This document shows, one piece after another, positions 46,591-60,519 of a stretch of 64,000 bases of DNA. How positions within the stretch are numbered: the stretch's first letter is position 1; each line of letters starts with the position of its first letter. The notes under the pieces were generated by a model. It was not told where the DNA came from. It saw only the letters and a program-made list of their open reading frames with translations, and made no database searches. The DNA is from Guyanagaster necrorhizus (Eukaryota; Basidiomycota; Agaricomycetes; Agaricales; Physalacriaceae), in NCBI RefSeq assembly GCF_019112545.1, contig NW_025064888.1:873588-937587 (forward strand). The letters are read 5' to 3'. Made by a program: the position numbers and the translations under genes.

Positions 46591-48165
46591 ATAAGCAGAG
46601 TGCATGGCCTAGTAACATACTAATATCAGAGGGGTTAGGCTGCATGTGAGGTCTCAGCACTTGGCCCTAAATACACCAATACTATTATGAGAGGACATGT
46701 TAAAAATAAAAAGACTACGATCAAAATATGATCAGCAATTCTGATCACATTGATCAAAGATGCACAGCCATTGATGCACTGATGGGACATGCTTTAGAAC
46801 AGAGAACTGAGACCCAAAGAAAGGTATCTGAGTAAATGGGTATTGAATGGAGAAATAAAATGATGACAACAAAGTAATAAGCAGAGGAATATTACCCCAG
46901 GAATGAATAGTATGCATACTTATAGTGCCTTAGTGCATATAACACAGTGAGAGACTCCACATCATACCGAGAAATGACACCTTTGATAAGTCAGATAGAA
47001 TGACTGATTGGACACAGAAAAGCAGAATATAGCTATTGTGGCTGGCTCCTGGTATAAGAGATAACTCCAGAGGTCTGGAATAGTTTACTGCTGTCAGAGA
47101 TATCACCAGGGAAATAAGAAAGCAAGCAGACCTGGCAAGGCCAGCTAGCCAATATCAGCTAGTAAAGCAACAGTAGGCACAGTCCTCACCCAAAAGAGAA
47201 TAAGTGTAGTAACTGCAATATGCATGTGAATAATATCCATGGGATCTGGCATGGAGTCCTGCACTTTGAAGATACCATAGTAGGATTGTATTAGTAAGTA
47301 CCACAGTAGAGTATTTAAATACAGTATTGTATGAGTAGAATACAAGTTTTCTGACCCCTCACAGTTGCAGTGTATTGAGCACAGAAAGCCTTGCACTCTA
47401 GCTCTGGGTTTGTGTTAGTAACTCTGGGCAAGAGAATAAACTGATTATTGATATCATTAGGAGTGCTGTGAGAACTAAGTGAGGCATCAAAGCTTGCAAA
47501 GGACTTGAGCCCAGTTTGATAAGAGGTTTTGAATTACACTTTAACCTGAGAATAAGAGAGTGGTGTCTGAAGAGCATCATCTTGAGTTTTTGAGGTATTT
47601 GTGATGCACAGCACTACAGATGGCAGAGGTTCAAACCCTTTGGTCTGTTGGACAGGGTTTTATTGTGTTTGTGTCTCTGGATCACATAGGTTTGAATCTT
47701 GTGGGTCTATAATCAGTTTGAAAACTTGTGAACAGAGATCTGTGCTTTTGGTCACTTGTAGATGTGTTTGTGATTGGTTTTTGCTTAGAGTGCAAAGCTT
47801 TGAGTTGTGTATTGTGTGTGTTAGGGATTTGAGTTGATCTGAGCTGTGCTTGGAACCATTTAGAGAATTTTGAAGGAGTGTTTTGATGTATTGTATTGAA
47901 CTATAGTACCCTTTGCCTTGAGACCCAGCAACACCAGTTGCCACCTCTTGTTTTGATAAAACAAAAAGCTTTGAGACTTAGAAAGGCCTCGGACTGTTGT
48001 AAGCACACTATTACCATTTGCATGCTGTGATCTCATTGAAGAAGACAATTATATTTGTCAATTGCTACTTTTATTGCATTATAATCTCCCTACAAACTAA
48101 GAGTTTTGTGTGTGTGTTGGTGTGAGTGTGAACAGTGGATAATGCTTTGCTGTATCTGTTTTCAC
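46590..48165. other. Non-coding stretch inside the inner element, possible SINE-like insert
   Basis: No gag/pol frame runs through here. Near 47,628-47,640 GGTTCAAACCC and near 47,690-47,700 GGTTTGAATCTTG resemble pol III B boxes, the second as a CpG-decayed version. It interrupts the leader frames on either side. An insertion boundary is not proven. Confidence 0.3.
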
Positions 48166-48166
48166 T

Positions 48167-50240
48167 TTGCACACACTCAGATCCTCTTCAACAGACTCTG
48201 AGTACCAGACAATGCCTATGTCTCTGACAGAGCCCTCTGTCAGTTTCTGGGAAGCCAGGTCACCCATCAGTTTCTCAATCCCAAGTTCTATCAAAACTTT
48301 GACCTCTATAGCAGAGAATTGGAGGAGGAGAGAGCATGAGAAGGAACTTGCTATTACCAGCTCCCTGATCCTCCCATCCAGCATCTTGCCCCTGGGCCTG
48401 ACCCTAGCACTGCTGGGCCTAGCACCAGGAATGACAACAAGCTCTCTGGCAACAATCAAACTGATCATGCCATTAATCTATGACCTGCCTGTCAGTTCTC
48501 TCCTCGAGAAAGAGGACAGTGGGAATGAGGGTAATGAGAAGGATAAAAGAAGTGAGGAGGGTCTCTTTAGGCCTGAACAGTTCATGCAATATGCTGACAA
48601 AGACACAGATGAAGAAGCATTAAGAGAAGAGGTGGAGCAGGCAAGAAAGGAGGAGTATCAAGGACTATATAAGCAGAGAGTACATTTTTTATGGGGAGAC
48701 ATACACTGGCTAGCTATGCCTCTTGGACTTGAGTACTGATATGCAGAAATTACTGAATGAGATAGGATCTTGCAGTATGCTGCAACAGAATATGCCTGGA
48801 AGGAGTATACCTGATGGCATCCAGAGGATCTGCTCAGGCTGATACCTTCATACTAAACAAAAACCTGAGTACAACTATTATCCAAGACCCCACCTGTTCT
48901 ACTGAAATGAGCTGTGTACATAGCACCATCTCTCTGTAGTCAGACCAAAACCTTGGACCCCTCCATTCAAAGTATGGCTACTTGGCTAATGAGAACCTGA
49001 TATCAGCTGAGATCACCCAAATGATAATATAAAGGGTTTGCAAACCCCTGGACCAGCAAAGAAAGCCAACTTTTGGGAGGACAGCCATCTTCTGATGAGA
49101 TAAGAATAAGTAAGAAACTGGCACAGGATGATCCTGAGGCAACTCACCTAGGATTCACCATAGGGAACAGGGTGATCATGCAAAGAGAAGCTGCATTAAA
49201 AGGGAGCCCAGTTGCTGATGACCACTCTCTGCATTCATTCTCCAGACCTTCCAGCTTATAGAACCAGCTCTTGTTTGATCAGTGGCCCAATCCAATGGGA
49301 GCACTACCTGAGAATGCTGCTATCATGAACTGCCAGCCAGATCTGTTATAGAAACTCCACCTCTTTAAAGGTGCCTCTGATGATATAGACCAATTCATCA
49401 TAGACTGTGAACAATATTTCAAGGTATACATCACATATCTTAGGACTAACATGAATAAAGTAGTCTTCGCCTTCTCTTATTTGGAAGATAAAGCCAAGGC
49501 ATGATGGATGCTACTTTTGCCCACCTTCTTTTCTACTTCTCAACAACATTATTGATATCCATCTTGGCCAGTTTTCAAACAGATGCTAAATAACAAGTTT
49601 GTTGATTCAGTCATACAGAAGGTGCATAAACAGAAGATCAAAGAGTATAAGATGGGCAATAAGGTGGCCACAGATTACTTTGATGAACTGAAGTGGCTCA
49701 CTAAACTCGCTGGAATTAGGGATGACATAGGAAACAATGAATGCATAGTTGAAGCCCTCAAGCAAAGAGTCCCCTCCTCATATATCATGATGATCTCTGC
49801 AATTGGCATTAAAGCATTGATGCCAGTTGGATATAATGAGTGGAAAGGAAGAATCATTGAAATGTACAAGGAGCGACAAAGGCAGAAAGCAGAATCATCA
49901 ATGCTATAAGACTATACCAAGAAGCTGACCCCACCAACCCTGAACAAGTCAGAGCAAACTGCCAGGAAATCATCAGGACTCTTGGCAGCCCTCATCTATG
50001 GGAGTCAGAAAACCAGAACAGGCACTACATACACCAGAGCAGGAAAGCCAATGGATATTAATTGAATGAAAAAGGAGGGCAAGTGCTTCAATTGTGGACA
50101 AAAGGGCCACATGGCAAAGGACTGCCCAAAGAAGAAATGAACATGCAAAGACATTCGAGCACAGATTGCCAAGCTACAGAAAGAAGATGAGGAGCTTGGA
50201 AAAGAGACCAAAGTGGAAGAAGTAAAAGATAGGGCTGACC
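48167..50240 (+). pseudogene. Inner element gag with zinc knuckle
   Basis: An acidic leader (48167-48739) is followed by a capsid region (49,370-49,910, with IKEYKMGNKVATDYFDELKW) and a zinc knuckle CFNCGQKGHMAKDC at 50084-50125. This is the normal Gypsy gag order. Stops are scattered. Confidence 0.75.
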
Positions 50241-50399
50241 AGTGAGCAATTCTACTGGATTGGCCAAAGAATATGATGTGCTATTAGCAGCTGCTGGTCA
50301 GACTAATAGTTTCCCTGTAGTTATGAGAGTATTCTAAGAGCATTTGAATATACCCTCTATTGCACATAATCTAGAATCACAAACTGAACCAACTCAAAC

Positions 50400-53300
50400 A
50401 CCTTCAGGCTGAACAGAGACAGAGAGTCTCATTTATTGGCTCAAACCATTTGACATGAAATGGACTTAGAGGGCCATCAAGGATGCCAGAGATGAAACCA
50501 CAGCAAAAGCTGTGCTCAAGAACTGGATCCACTGAACTCAAGCTGAAGAAGTGATCAACAAGATGATAGAAGGAATGAGAAAGGCTGAATGACACCAAGC
50601 TCTAGAATGGCTTGACAAGCTTTGTGGACCACACAAGTTCATTCACCAGTCCAAGACACTGGGCTGAGATTTAATCTCCAAAGCCCAAATTAAAACACTC
50701 ACATCTCAATCTGTCCATGCAGTAACTGCCCTGATTAACAGTGGCTGTACTAGAAGCTCCATCAATCATGCTTTTATTGACAAGCACAAACTCCCAACCC
50801 AGATCACAGCAGCCTCAATTCTGGTCTACAACACAGATGGAACTAAAAATCAGGCTGGTTTGATTACTGAATTCATGGAACTCAGACTCACAATTGGCAA
50901 TCATTCTGAGTGAATCAACCTGGCAGTGACAGACTTTGGGGCCAAAGAAATTTTTCTTGGTCACAATTGGTTAATATGCCATAACCTGTTGATAAACTGG
51001 AAAACAGAGAGGATCACATTTGCTAGATGTCAATGTCAGAAGATACTATTCAAGTTACCTGATGAGGATCTGGAAGATCAGTGGAATGAGAAAATGGAAG
51101 ATGGGGAGACTATTCTTGCCATCAACCTTTAATGGGAATTACATGTTTATGCTGTTTATCATACCAACAACCTAGCTACCAAGGCTAATAAAGGCAAAGA
51201 GGAGAAAATCTTTGAAGAAATAGTGCCTGAGTGGGCTTGTGACTTCAAGGATCTATTTGAAAAGAAGAGCTTCAATGAACTATCAGAGCCAAAGCTCTGG
51301 GACCATGCAATCAAGCTGATCCCTAATGCTAATGCTAATCTTGATTGCAAGATGTACCCTCTTGGGAATAACAAGCAACAGGAATTGGACCATTTTCTGG
51401 ATGAAAACCTGTCCAGTGGACAAATTCAATCATCCAAGTCTCTGATGACCTCCCTGTTCTTTTTCATCAAAAAGAAGGATGGTAAGCTTCAGCTGCTTCA
51501 AGACTACCAGAAGCTTAATGAGATGACTATCAAAAACCAATATCTATTACCCTTGATCTCAGAATTGATGGACAAACTCCAGGGAGCCAAGTACTACACC
51601 AAACTTGATGTTAGATGGAGATATAACAATGTCCAAATAAAAGAAGGGGATGAGTGGAAGGCTGCCTTCAGGATGAACTGAGGACTGTTTAAGCCCACAG
51701 TCATGTTCTTTGGACTCACCAACTCTCTCACAACTTTCCAATGGATGATGAATGACATCTTCAAAAATCTCATCACCACTGGGAAGATCACTATCTATCT
51801 TGATGACATTTTCATCATGTCCAGAACAAAAGAGGAGCACAGGGAGTTAGTATGACAAGTACTGGCTCTCATGAGGAAATACAAGCTGTTCCTCAAAGCA
51901 GAAAAATGTGAGTTCGAGATGCTCAAAACTGAGTACCTCAGAGTCATCATTAGCAAAAAAAATATTTGGATGGACTCTGTCAAGGTGGCAGGAGTGACAG
52001 AGTGGCCTGAGCCAATCAAAAAGAAGAAGTTACAATCCTTCCTCAGCTTCACAAACTTCTACTGATGGTTTATCTGAGATTACAGCAGGATCATCTGATC
52101 AATGACACAGTTGACCAGCAATGCTCCTTGGACTTGGGGGCACTCTCAACAAACTGTCTTCAATGACCTGAAGTGACAACTGGCTGAGGATGTTATATTA
52201 GCTATTCTCATCCAGGAAGGAAAATTCCAAGTGGAAGCCAACTCCAGTAAAGATGCCATTAGAGCAGTACTTTTCCAAGAACAGGGGGGGAAATGGCATC
52301 TGGTTGCATTTCTATTCAAGGCACTCACAGTCACTGAATGAAACTATGAGATATATGACAAGGAGCTCCTTGCCATTATGCTCATGCTAGAAGAATGGCA
52401 ACACTATTTGATTGAAGCTGATAAGATTTTTGAAATCTGGATCAATCACCAGAATTTATGATACTTCTGACAACTGCAGAAATTAAACCGCCAGCAAGCA
52501 AGATAGGTCACTGAACTCAGCCAGTACCAATACATATTGCACCACAAAGCAGGAATAGCAAACAAAAAGGCAGACCTTCTTAGCTGATAGGCAGATCATG
52601 ACCAAGAGGGAGATGTCAACTATGGAGTGACATTACTATGGCCCAAACACTTCAGGGCCATGATAATGCCAATAGAGAAAGAAATCCATGAACAGATCAA
52701 AAGCATGACTCGCAATAGCCACAAATAAGACCAACAAGTGACCTTATCTCTCAATCATGAATGAGGCATGACAAAAGAGGGAGAACTAATTCAATATGAT
52801 GGGCAAATTTACATTCTCCAAGACAAGAGACTACATGGCAAAATCATTGCCACTTGTCATGATCACACCACTGCTGGTCATCTCAGCATTGCCAAAACTA
52901 AGGAATTAGTACTGTGGGAGTACTGGTGGCCCAAAATGAGCAATGATATCACTGAATATATTAAGATGTGTGAGATCTGCTAATGAGGCAAATCATCAAC
53001 ATAGGCTCAGGCTGCACTGCTCCATCCAAATGAGATTCTATCATCACCATGAACCCACATCTCCATCAACATGATCACAGGACTATCAGACTGTAATGGC
53101 TATGATGTGATTATCATCATCATCAACCAATTCTCCAAAGTGATCATCCTGATCACTTGTTCCACAGAACTGTCTTCTGAAGGATGGGCAAAAATCCTAC
53201 ATGACAAAGTTTATGCCCAATATGGCATACCTCAGGTGATTATCTTAGACAGAGGACCATAATTTGTCTCCAAATTCCTAGACAACTTCTACCAGCTTCT

Positions 53301-54130
53301 ATACATTAAAAGGAATGTGTCTACCACATATCACCCTCAAACTGATGGACAAACAGAACATGCAAATCAAGAAGTGGAGAAGTATCTCCACCTCTTCATT
53401 AACTATCAGCAAGATGACTAGATAGAATGGCTGGCACTCACTGCCTTTCAACACAACAATCAGATACACTCCACAATGGAAAAAACACCATTCTTTGTCA
53501 ATTATGGATGACATCCATATATCGCTCATACAGAGTGACACTGAACAACAACTCTCATGTCCACTGATTTTGCAAACATCATGGAAAAAATTCATGCAGA
53601 AACCAAGATGGCTCTGGAAAAGGCTGATACAGAAATGAAAAAACAATATGACAAACACTGCTGCTCAGCACATGAATACCTTCCTAATGACAAGGTTTGG
53701 TTGAATACTATCAATCTTCATCTTCCTCATCCCAAATATAAACTAGCAGACAAGCACACTGGTCCCTTTCAAATCATCTCTAAAGTCAGTGCCAGTGCCT
53801 ACAAACTCCATTTATCCACTACTTGAAAAGTTCATGATGTCTTCAATGAGGCATTATTAACCCCCTATATTGCACCAGCATTCTCAAACCAGAAATATCC
53901 ACCACCTTCACCCTTTGATCTCACTGATGATAAAGAACACTATGAAGTGGTCTAGATCTTAAACTATAAACTATAAAAGGTCAAAGCAAGGGGAGGGGGA
54001 TTTACAACCATAGTTGACTACTTAGTGAGCTGGAAGGGCTACAGACCAGAATCCAACTAGTGAATGAATGAGAAGTTGATAAATGCTGATGATGCCATAC
54101 ACAACTATGAATTATCCCTAAATTAAGCTA
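50400..54130 (+). pseudogene. Inner element pol (PR, RT, RNase H, IN, chromodomain)
   Basis: Protease near 50,735 (ALINSGCTRSSI, a decayed DSG motif). RT at 51,223-52,070 with YYTKLDVRW and a YLDDIFI active-site box near 51,798. RNase H near 52,200-52,600. Integrase zinc region H..TTAGHLS...YWWPK...CEIC near 52,856-52,980 and core near 53,080-53,340 (QFSKVIILIT). The chromodomain-like tail YLVSWKGYRPESN is near 54,020. The RT core keeps a 152-codon open frame at 51223-51681, so this copy is less decayed than the one at 4.8-13.4 kb. Confidence 0.8.
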
Positions 54131-54159
54131 TCAGGACAATAGTCTTAAGGAGAGGGTAA

Positions 54160-54625
54160 TGTTATGATTTTTCCATTCTTTTCCTCAATTAACCCCTATT
54201 TATGCTTAGTCAGAGTGTTAAGATGAGTGCTTAGGACCAAGAGACAAAGGCTTAGTCATCACAAATGGCCAAGTCCATCATTGTCCTTTGATGCAACAGC
54301 ATTGCCCAGCAACATACAAGCAACCTTTTATGTATGATAGGAATGCTCAAGGACAAAGAGCACAACAGACAGAGAAACACACAATAAGTAGTAGTATTAT
54401 TAGCAGACCATATACAGTATTTAAGACCACTCACTCTCACTGGTAATCCCCAGCTTTGAGCTAAAGTTTATTCTATCTCATTCTACTTTTGAGCTATACA
54501 CACAAAGCCTTGATGCACTGAGAATCAGCATTGGCATATATAAGTGGACTCTATTGGAAGGCTTGAACACAAAGTCATGATAGTTTATCATGTGCTTATT
54601 GATCACATGCAGCTTGAGCCTAACA
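54160..54625 (+). repeat. 3' LTR of the inner Gypsy element
   Basis: 466 bp, starting TGTTATGATT and ending CCTAACA. It differs from the 5' LTR mainly by transitions, several at former CpG sites where one copy shows TG and the other CA. Confidence 0.85.
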
Positions 54626-54630
54626 ATCTA

Positions 54631-57600
54631 TTTCAGAAACTGATAATTCTGGAAGCTCAGACTATGAAACTGATGGTGAGTGGACTTTGCAAGTGCTTAC
54701 TGAGCTCTATATATCACCTATTGAATCTGAAAATGATATCACATCTTCAGATTCTAGCTCTGATAATTCTGTCAAACCAGAATTAGATGACCTAGAGACA
54801 TTTATCTATGATTTCAGAAATATTGAATGTAATGAAGCCTTACTGATGCCTGAGATTGAGAAATTTGCTCATCCATGGTCTGAAGAGGATGCCTGCATAA
54901 GAGATCATAATAATGAACCTATGTATTGCTGGGCTGATAATGCTAAGGATGTCTATGGGTATCCTGAGACAGACTATACCAACTTTATATGGATTTTCAA
55001 GCCATATAGCATCAATATGAAGGATAGCAAGATTCATCTGATCAGTAATCATAATCTGGTTTCTGTCTGATATCTTACAAGAAATCTGGAATCTATCGTA
55101 CAGTGAAATTGGGCTTTCATAGTCTAATTCCTTCAGATCTGGATACATACTAATGCTATGACTCAGAATAAAATACATGCCTTGCACTATTATGTCTCTA
55201 ATTTCAGATAAATTGTGGTACCACTCTGTAGAGTTATATGATAATGCCAACAACCTAGCATACTGTTTTGCATACCATGCACCAATATGAAACTTTGGGT
55301 TTTGTAACAGTAAAGCAGATATAGTGAGTTCTCCATGTTCTGACCCAGTATTTGCAATGGTGAAAGTCTTCTGATTCAGACAGAATACTCTGAAACGATA
55401 GAAGCTTACTGCACTCCAGCATAACTCATCACCAGAGTAAGGTGTATCATGGTTTAAGCACATTTCAGCAGCATATTGATGTAGATCGCCAATTGTATTA
55501 GATCGCCACTTTGAATCCACCTCCTGCCACAGTTTGATGCAATCAGATAGCTTGCAAAGAATCTGAATGCATTCATAGCAAGGCAATATAAGTCCTTACT
55601 ACTAGATGAGCTTTGCTTTGAGGAGCTTAAGCAGAAAGAAGCTATTAAAGTTTGCTCAGAGCAGTGGCACATGCAATGAATGGGAAATGTACTTGCTGAA
55701 GCTCTTGAAACTAAGCTATATGAGAACCAACCTTATCCAGAGGATTCTCAGGAACCCCATGGACACCTTTGGTTCACACTATGGGACTCTAAAGCAGACC
55801 ATCAGTTTAAATGGATTGACTGCAACTATAGTCTAGAAGGAGAAGTTCCTTATAAATGGGTACTGAACCCACAGTTCAGTCTTGGAGAATTCTGAGGATG
55901 ACAATTAGCCATGTTTGATAATATACCAACATTCCAAGATATGGATTACCCTCAGATGGGCCACCCACTTGCCACCACAGTTCAAAAGTCCTTAACAAGG
56001 CATATACTGTTTATTACAGATCAGTGAGATCTGAAAGATAAAGTTCAGTATATTGTATACCCAAATCCAAAGCAACTGACACAGGAATACATTATTGATA
56101 ATATATACTGAGAGTTTAAGATCTCAGTAACAATCAAGAACTTGATGAACCCAAACTTTGACCTTCCAAACTGGTATAGAAAGAAGCTCAATCAAGCCTA
56201 TGAAGATCTTCTTCAGCACCTTCAAGGTTCTGTTAAGTATAAATTCTTACCTTGTCTATTCTCACAGTCAGTAGAGATGAATGAATTTGAGTGGAAACTT
56301 GATATAACAGTTGCTAGAGCTGATAGTTACTTGCATCTAATGCATAAAAACTTGCAGTGGGAAGAACAAAATGGCTACACTCATATTATGAGTATAGCAG
56401 GCATTCAGATTGAACCTAAAACATACTCAGCTATTCAGTGACATGCAGCAGTGGTCAAGGATATTGGTCAAATAGTACCTCATCCTTTGGTTATCATTGT
56501 TGAGGTTAATGGTAAACCATGTCAAGCATTGATCAACACTGGCTTACTGAGAGACTTTATGTCCACTCAGCTTGCAGATCAGCTGAAAGTGTTTAAAACA
56601 TATCTGCTGACTCCAATTCTCTTGTATCTTGCAGTATAAGGTTCACATTCTAAGATTCTATGTGGAACTAAGGTTCAGTTTAAATATCAAGGTATTAAAG
56701 TGGAACATTACTTTGATATAATGAACCTCTCAGAGTATAATTTAGTACTAGGCACACTATAGTTGTACCAGCACAATGTATGTGTTAGCTTTAATCCTTC
56801 TTCCATCAAAATAGGAAGCAGGATGGTATTGCCTATGGAAGGTGATAATATGAGCCAACTTCAGTCTCAGACAATGATGGCAAGTGACAATATACTTGAC
56901 CAAGTTTGCACAGAGCTTAGAGAGTATGCAGCCCCCATCTGTAAGACAGTCTTAGAGACTCCATTGCCACCATTTAGAGTGATCAATCATACTATTTCAC
57001 TAATTGATGAGCAAAAGGTCTACCCCTGGAGGCCTTTGTGATGTCTAGAAGCCTTTCACTCACAGTGGGATCAGAAATGATGGGATTATCTGGCTTCAGG
57101 TAGATGGAAACTCACTACTGCTGGAAATTCTGTATCAATGTTACTGATTCCAAAAGTAGGAAAGTTGAAGTACTTACTTCAGACAATTGTTGACTTGCAT
57201 GTATGTAATGCTAATGCCCACAAAGTCTCTGTGCCTCTTCCAAATATTGAAGGCATCTTGCATTATGTTGCCAAATGTAAGTATCAGAGCATAATTAATA
57301 GAAAAGATGCTTATGAGCAAATCCATATAGTACTCAAACATGTGGATAGAACAACTGTTACTACTCCTGATGGAAATATGGTCAGTCTGGTTTTACAACA
57401 GGGTGATTATAATGCACCTGCTATATATCAGGCACTGATGAATCATATTTTCTCCCCATATTTAGATGTATTCATAGAAGTTTACTTTGATGATATTGTC
57501 ATATATTTGAACTCTCTTGAAGACCATGTAAAGCATGTAAAATGTATTCTTGATGTGTTGAAATGAGAACAGTTATATCTGAGTAGTTTGAAGTTGAATT

Positions 57601-60500
57601 TTCTACCAAAAGAAATAAAAGTTCTAGAATGGATTATTGATAATAATAGTATTCATATGGACCCTGATAAGGTGGACTCTGTAACTCATTGGAAGACTTC
57701 TACATCAAAGAGTCTTCTATCAGGGTTTTTGGAAAGTGTAGGGTACCTAGCTGATGACTTACCCTGCATCTGTGGTCTTATGGGTATTCTCCACTCTCTC
57801 ATGGATTCTACAGTTCTATTCTATTAGCCCTATACAGAGCAGCAGGCCTTCAATGAGATCAAAGAGATTGTTGAGCATCACCAAAACTATAGCTGAGTAC
57901 TAATAGATTACTCACTTAACTATAAACTGGTCTAGATGGTTACTGATGCCAGCTCAGCAAGTATAGCTGGATATGTAACACAAGGAAGTGAGTGGCAGAC
58001 TAGTAAAATTGCAGCATTCTACTCTGCTAAGCTGAGTTCAGCACAGCAAAACTATGCTGTACATAAACTAGAGATGCTGGCTGGCCTGGAGATGATGTTG
58101 AGACATTAGAACATATTGCAGAGAGTACACTTCACATGGATAACAGACCACAAAGGGCTAATTCATCTGATGAACCAGAAGAATCTAACTGGATGACAAG
58201 CATGTTGGTTAGAAAAGATGAGTGTATTTGACTTCAATATAGTATACACACCAGGCAAGACTAATATCCTCTCAGATGCTCTCTCCTGAATCTACACCAA
58301 TGATAGTCCTAAAATAGTATGTGCTCATTCTGAGTACATTGTTCATGATGACAATGTAGATATAGATCATTTAAATATACATAGAATTACTATACCTTTG
58401 TTAACTAGCCTCAAAGCTTATGCTGCTTGTACTATCTATTCCTGTGCACTACCAAGACACTCCAATGCAGATACAGGCCATCCTGAGACTTCATCTGAGT
58501 TTGCAAAGCAGATAAAAGATTATATATGCTTCATCAGCCCTAGAACTGCATAGGAGGGCAGAAGCACCAAAGAATTGACTCCACCATTTCAAAGTATAAG
58601 CCCTAATAGGGCTAAACAAGCTATAGAACCTAAAACATCATTAGAAAGCAGTATAAAAGATGTGAAACAGCACCAAAAGCTTACTATCAAGATCTCTCCA
58701 AAATCAAGGCCTAGTCCCAAGGATATGAGCCATAAGTCAGTCAGACAACCTGCAGGTGCTTCATAAGACATATCTACAGAGGATAAGGTCAAGGACTCAC
58801 CTCACAGAAGCTGGGATGACCATAAATCTCAACAGCAAGAAGGCATTGATGCTTAAAGTGCCAGCAAAGCAATATCACATGATTTGGCCAAATTTGGTCC
58901 AGATTGTGACAGTGTGATATTGCTTAATGCTATTCCATCACAAAATGGCCTCAACTTTGAGCAATCAATCAGAAACCACTATTCCAATGACACTCTATTC
59001 AAAAGAATAGTTGAACATCTTGAACACTTTAAGAATTTTGAGTGGGATATGGATTCTGGCTTACTGTACCTCAAAAAAGATGATAACTGACTCTTATGCA
59101 TACCTTGTGTACTTATAAATGGCTGAACAGCTCAAGAAATTATAATTTCAGAGACTCATTCAATTCTAGCTCACCTTGGAGCAAGTAAGGCCTTGGATTA
59201 TCTTTATCAGAATGTCTGATGGAAAAACATAGTTTCAGATGTGAAGTCTTACTGTGAGTCATGTCATATATGCAAAATGAGCAAGCCTAACAATCAGAAG
59301 CCTTATGGCTTGTTGCATCCACTGAAGGTACCTTCATACCCTTGGGAGGTAATTGATGTGGACTTTGTTGGACTATTACCAGACTCAAAGAATCAGGATA
59401 GTACCTTTAACTCAATAACAGTCATAATCAACTTGTTTACCTCTATGGTACATTTAGTTCTATGCCATATAATGTATTCCACTTGTCAAGTAGCTGAACT
59501 AATGTTTGAATATATTTACAAACTCTATGGAATGCCATGATGGATAATAAGTGATTGAGACTCTCTTTTTATAAGCATCTTCTGGAAACAGCTTTATAAG
59601 CTAATAGGAACTCAGCTCAATATGTCCAGTGCATACTATTCTCAGAGTGATGGTTCTACAGAATGTGCTAATTGCACTATCACTCAGATGCTATGACAGT
59701 GCATTGATACCACACAGAAGGACTGAGTATCTAAGTTATCAGCTATTGAGTTTGCTATCAATTGTGCTCAATCAGAAACCACCAGATATATTCTGTTTAT
59801 GCTTAATACAGGATGCATGCTATAGTCTATGATCTGGAATTCTAATATGAAAAATGAATATCTCTCAGTTAAAACCTGTGCATGACTTTGCCAGTTAGCA
59901 ATTATATCTGCCCATGATGCAATCCTAGAGGCTCGGGTGAAGCAAACTAGGCTTGCCAATCAGAAATAATGGGTTGAACCCTTCCATGAAGGGGACTTAG
60001 TTTATGTCTTGACACAAAACTTGAAGTTTGTGAAGGGCCTAGCTAGGAAATTAATTCTGAAGTATATTGACTCATATAAGATCATAAAAGATTTTGAAAA
60101 TCATTCATTTTGGGTGGAGCTCCTCTCAAGCTTTATTCAGCAGGGAGTTCATCCAGTCTTTCACTCTTTTTTGCTTTGAGTTCATATTCTAAATAATGAT
60201 CATTGATTCTCTGAGCACCTTGATACCCAGATATATGAGACTCCAGAAGCTGAACCACAATGGAAGATAGACTGCATTGTATTACATCATAGTGCAAAAG
60301 AGCAAGCTATATTTGAGATTAAATAGACAATAGGAGATATCATTTGGCTGCTCTATAATCAAATTTCAGATCTTGGGTGCCTGTCAGACTATCTCGAATT
60401 GTTGAGATATACATCTATTGGTCAGCTTCTGATGAGTTGTAGAGTATCTCCAGAGGATCTGGAATAGGATAGAATATCTGTAGGGTCTATATCATTTGAA
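54631..60500 (+). pseudogene. Outer element pol continuation (PR to chromodomain)
   Basis: It continues the outer frame after the inner element. Acidic linker (54,640-54,850). Gag-pol part with DLPNWYRKKLNQAYEDLL (56,160). Protease near 56,520 (ALINTGLLRDFMS, decayed DTG). RT at 57,140-57,600 with the YFDDIVIY box near 57,483. RNase H near 57,900-58,300. Integrase zinc region (ESCHICKM, near 59,258) and core (VIDVDFVGLLP, near 59,352). A chromodomain-like piece (QWKIDCIVLHH...DIIWLLYNQIS) lies near 60,260-60,370. Interrupted throughout by TGA/TAG. Confidence 0.75.
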
Positions 60501-60519
60501 TTAAGCCCTAGCATGAGGA

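Larger units (their letters stand above)
44711..54625 (+). mobile_element. Inner Gypsy chromovirus, nested
   Basis: LTRs of identical length (466 bp, 44711-45176 and 54160-54625) flank gag, protease, RT, RNase H, integrase and a chromodomain-like end, all plus strand. The neighbouring 5-mers, ACCTG (44706-44710) and ATCTA (54626-54630), can be one target duplication after two transitions. Dropping one of them restores the outer reading frame across the junction. At 9.9 kb it is long for a Gypsy element; about 1.5 kb near 46.6-48.2 kb looks like extra sequence. Confidence 0.85.

Noticed and set aside
54840..55586. 248-codon minus-strand open frame
   Set aside because: It covers the outer element's acidic gag-pol linker, which is readable on the plus strand. 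The minus frame shows no motif.
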